The notes under the pieces: generated by a model | Told to the model about the DNA's origin: nothing | Databases searched by the model: none | The model's input: only the letters and a program-made list of their open reading frames with translations | From: Oscillospiraceae bacterium | GTDB lineage: Bacteria > Bacillota > Clostridia > Oscillospirales > Ruminococcaceae | Length of the DNA: 9,551 nt | Assembly: GCA_900757485.1 (NCBI GenBank) | Contig: CAAEOA010000268.1 | Location: 1 to 9,551 of the forward strand | Direction of reading: 5' to 3' | In this document: piece by piece, positions 6,275-9,551 of the stretch | How the letters are laid out: every line of letters starts with the position of its first letter | Numbering within the stretch: the stretch's first letter is position 1 | Program-made: the position numbers and the translations under genes

Positions 6275-8395
6275 TTATACCCGGTTGTCTGCCGGCTCAA
6301 AATCAATTTGACCGCTGTTCACATCAGCACGGACGCAGATTACTTTTACAGGATCACCGACTCGGTAACTTTTGGGATTTCCGGGTGCTTTCATTTCGAT
6401 CAGCCCGTCAAATTCATAACCTTCTCCCAGGCTTTCGGTACGTATTAATCCCTCTACGGTGTTCGGAAGTTCTACATACAGCCCCTGCGGCGTTACCGAA
6501 GAAACCTGTCCGTCAAACGGCTCGCCCTGATGGTTGGTCATAAATTCGGCTTTATAACAATCTTCGCATTCCCGCTCTGCCTGCATGGCGCGCAGCTCGG
6601 TACGGGTAGATTGCTGTGCGGCAGAGGGCGCAAACTTATAGTACTTTTTTTGTATCTTTACCGCAGGCATCCCTGTCACTAAATCGGACAGGATACGGTG
6701 AATCGCCAAATCGGGATAGCGGCGGATCGGCGAGGTAAAATGAGCGTAGTCCTGCAATACCAGCCCGAAATGACCGAGCGGCTGTTCGCTGTATTTTGCC
6801 TTTGCCATCGAACGCAGAACGTAAGTGTTGATCAAGGCGTCGTACTTAGTGCCTTTGGCGTTCTCTAAAACAGCGGCAAGCTGTCCCGGCTGTACCTCTG
6901 TTTGGAAGGTGGGCACCGGAAGCCCCAGCAGACGGAGAATTTCCTGCAAATTTTCTGCTTTTTCGGGAGAGGGCGGCTCGTGGACGCGGTAAACAAAGGG
7001 AAGCTCCAACTTTCTGCCCAGTGCCGCCGCTGCTTCGTTGGCAAGAAGCATAAATTCCTCAATGATCCGTTCCGATTTTCCCCTCTCCCGCGGCTTGATA
7101 TCCGAAACAGAACCGTCTTCACCGATAATAATTTTGCTTTCGGTGGTGTCGATCTCGGGAGCGCCGCGATTTTTGCGGTTGGCGGTTAAAATATCAGCAA
7201 GCTGCTCCATTTGAAACAGCGTATCGGTTAATCCGGCATATTTTTCGATGATTTCAGGGGATGCCGTTCGGTCCAGAATTTGATTGATTTCGCTGTAAAC
7301 CCCTTTCACACGGGAGCAGATGACTGATTTTTGAAAATCAAAATCTACCAATTTTCCGTCCTCGCTGACTGTCAGGAGGGCGGAAAAAGTCAATCTGTCT
7401 TCTTGGGGATTTAAAGAACAAATACCGTTGGAAAGCGCTTCGGGCAGCATCGGCACCACCCGATTGGCATAATACAGGCTGGTACCGCGGGAGAATGCTT
7501 CTTCATCAAGCGGCGATCCTTTGGTTACATAACGGGAAACATCGGCGATGTGTACGCCCAGCTGATAGCTGTCTCCCAGCTTGATGAGCGAAACGGCATC
7601 GTCCAAATCCTTTGAATCGGCTGAGTCAATGGTAAAGATTAACTCGCTGCGAAGATCCAGTCGATTGGTCAGATCGCTTGGCTGGATTCCCCGTGTTGCG
7701 AGAAATTCTGCCTGCTCTAAGGCGGTTTCCGGAAATTCTTTCGGAATTCCGTTGATTCTCAGCACGGCCGCGGCACAGGCGGCGGCACTGCTGCTGGTAC
7801 CGAATCCTTCTATAATACGACAACGGTGATCGGCGTGCCGCAGTCCTCGCAAAATGACCTGCGCCGTTACTTTGTCCCCAATGTTGCAGCCGTTTGTTCT
7901 ACCCTTGATCACCGGGATAGGAAATCGGGCAAAACGATCCGGCAGAACGGCGAGTCGCCCCTCATCCATCATCAGTACGCCCGAAAATTCACCACTGCCT
8001 TGCTCGACAATTCGAACGACCTCTCCTTCTAAGCCGCCTTCTTCTCTGCGGGAGGGGATATAGCGCAGCTGCACCGTATCCCCGGGGAGCGCGCCTTTGA
8101 GAAATTTACCGGGAATAAAAACCTCTTGGTCGTTGCTCTGCTGTACTGCAAAGCCGAACGTTTTATTCAGCCTTGAGATAACCGCGGTATGCAGTCCCAG
8201 CTTCTTTGCCGAGAAATAGTGGTTTTGATTGCGGAGGATTTCTCCCGACTCTTCCAGCCGTTTGAGTGCGGCGGAAAAACTTTTTTGTTCTTTTGCCGAA
8301 AGCCGTGATTTTGTCAGCAGTTCCCGTCTGGAAAAGCCGTTTTTTCCAGCGCGCGCTGCGGCTGTTCGGATTTTTTTATCAATACTGTCACTCAT
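6275..8395 (-). CDS. rnr: ribonuclease R (RNase II/RNB-family 3'-5' exoribonuclease)
   Basis: A 706-residue enzyme that degrades RNA one base at a time from the 3' end and can pass through structured RNA; it acts in mRNA and rRNA quality control. Domains in order: winged helix (about 8-58), two cold-shock RNA-binding domains (about 68-195), RNB catalytic domain (about 245-570) and a C-terminal S1 domain (about 625-700). The magnesium-binding aspartates are present as D257, D263, D265 and D266 (TIDSADSKDLDDAV), with the conserved YYANRVVPMLPEALSNGICS and HFTSPIRRYPDLAIHR motifs. The lysine-rich tail seen in longer RNase R proteins is missing; the protein ends 6 residues after the S1 core. The ATG at 8395 follows AAAGGGAAAT. 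smpB, a common neighbour downstream in Firmicutes, is not found here. RNase R is preferred to RNase II because of the winged helix and Gram-positive setting. Confidence 0.95.
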   Translation of the reverse strand: MSDSIDKKIRTAAARAGKNGFSRRELLTKSRLSAKEQKSFSAALKRLEESGEILRNQNHYFSAKKLGLHTAVISRLNKTFGFAVQQSNDQEVFIPGKFLKGALPGDTVQLRYIPSRREEGGLEGEVVRIVEQGSGEFSGVLMMDEGRLAVLPDRFARFPIPVIKGRTNGCNIGDKVTAQVILRGLRHADHRCRIIEGFGTSSSAAACAAAVLRINGIPKEFPETALEQAEFLATRGIQPSDLTNRLDLRSELIFTIDSADSKDLDDAVSLIKLGDSYQLGVHIADVSRYVTKGSPLDEEAFSRGTSLYYANRVVPMLPEALSNGICSLNPQEDRLTFSALLTVSEDGKLVDFDFQKSVICSRVKGVYSEINQILDRTASPEIIEKYAGLTDTLFQMEQLADILTANRKNRGAPEIDTTESKIIIGEDGSVSDIKPRERGKSERIIEEFMLLANEAAAALGRKLELPFVYRVHEPPSPEKAENLQEILRLLGLPVPTFQTEVQPGQLAAVLENAKGTKYDALINTYVLRSMAKAKYSEQPLGHFGLVLQDYAHFTSPIRRYPDLAIHRILSDLVTGMPAVKIQKKYYKFAPSAAQQSTRTELRAMQAERECEDCYKAEFMTNHQGEPFDGQVSSVTPQGLYVELPNTVEGLIRTESLGEGYEFDGLIEMKAPGNPKSYRVGDPVKVICVRADVNSGQIDFEPADNRV

Positions 8396-8424
8396 GGATT
8401 TCCCTTTCTTTATTTTGAAAAGTA

Positions 8425-8440
8425 TCCGGCTTTTGCCGGA
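8425..8440 (-). other. short hairpin between the membrane-protein gene and rnr
   Basis: TCCGGC/GCCGGA (8425-8430/8435-8440) closes a four-base loop and is followed, on the minus strand, by TACTTTTC. It lies in the 81-base gap before rnr. It could be a weak terminator or attenuator that lowers read-through into rnr. A second short inverted repeat ATTGTT/AACAAT lies at 8452-8457/8463-8468. No convincing separate rnr promoter is seen. Confidence 0.35.
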
Positions 8441-8476
8441 GTATTACTGTTATTGTTCCAAAAACAATCCGAAATA

Positions 8477-9551
8477 TCAGGGCTGTTTTTCTACCGGGAC
8501 GCCCTTTTTCCGGATTAGAGATAAAAATTCGTCATAGTCTTTTTCCTCCGGCACGAAATCATAAAGGTCGATTTGTTCTCCGTTTTTCAGGGCGACAACA
8601 TAGGAGGAAAAATCAACCGGCTCGCCGTCAATGATGCGGTTCGGCTTATAATAGACTTTATCCACTTCCTCATACCGATAGTAAGTCTCTTTTAAGGAGA
8701 AAAAAGCGGAGTTGTCGACGATTCCGTTTGGCAGCAGTTTGACATTCCATTTTACCATCAGCAGGGTAAAGAACATCCCGCCGATTAACAGCAGCGTAAA
8801 AAACACTTTCATCAGGCGGTCACTGCCGGGACCGTTTTCAATATGGTCGAGCCTTTGCTGCTTTTCATAGGATTTTTTAAACAACAGACGATAAACGAAA
8901 TGGCGGGAATAATAGCTGGAGCAAATCCCCATCAGAAAGGATGGCAGAAATACAAACGGAAGCTGCGCCATCGGTCCCAACACCAATTCGGCGTTACGGC
9001 TTTCCACAAAATAAAACAGAAAGAAAATGCCGACGAAAAAAGGAATCCAGATGACTGTCCAGATAATCCAGGAGAGAAAAAGCGCGCCTACTTCTTTGCC
9101 GGCACTTTTCGGACTTCCGTTTTTGTTGTATTTGGCGCGGATATTTTCCTGTACCGAGAGAGGAACCGCCGGCCGGGCGGGAACCTCCTTTTGCAGAAGC
9201 CGAATCAGCCTTTGTTCATAATTGCTTTTATATTTCATCCGTTCCAGCTTGACGAGCGCCTTGTCTGTGTTGCCGTACATATACCGCAAATAAGGATCGC
9301 CGGCCATATGGTTGGTCAGCAGGGTGTAAAAAAACTCCAGCGTCCAGAGGGCTTCGTCATCCAGTACAGTGATCTGCTTTTTGGTTTCTGCAAAGACGTG
9401 TTCTAAAAAACTGATCCGCACAGCCGCACATCTGTCAGAGTCTGATACAAGCGTTTCTATTTTGGGCTGCATGCCGATGATCACCTCAGCCAGCTGTGCG
9501 AAAGAATCCTGCATGGTTTGGGCATCGGATATCATCGGGATGGTGAGTAGC
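8477..9551 (-). CDS. membrane protein of unknown function, 5' end not certain
   Basis: I do not recognise this protein. From the first ATG in the window (9535) it has 352 residues, but that ATG has no ribosome site and the frame is open to the edge, so the true start is probably outside. Residues 1-145 are soluble and helical. Three membrane segments follow at about 150-177, 186-208 and 242-262, with a basic loop (RHFVYRLLFKKSYEKQQR) between the last two. Residues 270-352 form a soluble domain rich in beta strands (YYRYEEVDKVYYK, SYVVALKNGEQIDLYDF), which recalls the pleckstrin-like domains of YdbT/YcxB-type membrane proteins; this is a weak resemblance. It is on the same strand as rnr and 81 bases upstream of it, so they may share a transcript. 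No enzyme motif is seen. Confidence 0.8.
   Translation of the reverse strand, partial: LLTIPMISDAQTMQDSFAQLAEVIIGMQPKIETLVSDSDRCAAVRISFLEHVFAETKKQITVLDDEALWTLEFFYTLLTNHMAGDPYLRYMYGNTDKALVKLERMKYKSNYEQRLIRLLQKEVPARPAVPLSVQENIRAKYNKNGSPKSAGKEVGALFLSWIIWTVIWIPFFVGIFFLFYFVESRNAELVLGPMAQLPFVFLPSFLMGICSSYYSRHFVYRLLFKKSYEKQQRLDHIENGPGSDRLMKVFFTLLLIGGMFFTLLMVKWNVKLLPNGIVDNSAFFSLKETYYRYEEVDKVYYKPNRIIDGEPVDFSSYVVALKNGEQIDLYDFVPEEKDYDEFLSLIRKKGVPVEKQP

Noticed and set aside
6208..6543. 111-codon plus-strand open frame over the 3' end of rnr
   Set aside because: Antisense to the RNase R S1 domain and starts within a hairpin; no ribosome site.
8843..9406. 187-codon plus-strand open frame over the membrane-protein gene
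   Set aside because: Antisense to a frame with clear membrane segments; product has no recognisable features.

Overview
The window looks like chromosomal DNA from a low-to-mid GC Gram-positive anaerobe, most likely a member of the Clostridia (Oscillospiraceae/Ruminococcaceae-like). The basis is the AGGAGG-type ribosome sites, the sigma-A promoters, the TetR + MacB-type ATPase + giant coiled-coil FtsX permease layout, and an RNase R without the long lysine-rich tail of proteobacteria. No marker gene fixes the species. There is no sign of a phage, plasmid, transposase or CRISPR array.

Layout. (1) Bases 1-231 are a leader with a -10 box and a TetR-type operator. (2) Bases 232-5334 (+ strand) hold a drug/peptide-efflux or envelope-type ABC operon: a TetR-family regulator, a MacB/LolD-like ATPase and a 1132-residue FtsX-type permease. 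The ATPase and permease genes are separated by an unusual 393-base gap that contains a perfect 13-bp palindrome and a dense set of nested hairpins (1681-1911). (3) A bidirectional terminator at 5335-5372 ends the operon. (4) Bases 5488-6064 hold two divergent small genes: a 53-residue ribbon-helix-helix (RHH) protein on the minus strand and a 61-residue cysteine-rich protein on the plus strand. The plus gene has an exact-consensus promoter (TTGACA-17-TATAAT), and a 39-base palindrome begins at the base after the -35 box and covers the spacer, the -10 box and the start site. (5) Bases 6105-6258 hold a terminator and two further hairpins. (6) Bases 6275-9551 (- strand) hold RNase R (rnr) and, upstream of it, a three-pass membrane protein of unknown function whose reading frame runs off the right edge.

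How the parts may work together. The TetR protein probably represses its own operon by binding at 195-210 until an unknown ligand releases it; the ATPase and permease would then form the transporter. The RHH protein is the natural candidate to bind the 39-base palindrome and shut off the very strong promoter of the cysteine-rich gene, which would make this pair a small self-contained switch. That is inference from position and family behaviour. RNase R is a housekeeping exoribonuclease and is probably cotranscribed, at least in part, with the membrane protein before it. The most interesting items are the RHH/palindrome/Cys-protein unit and the structured gap inside the ABC operon.
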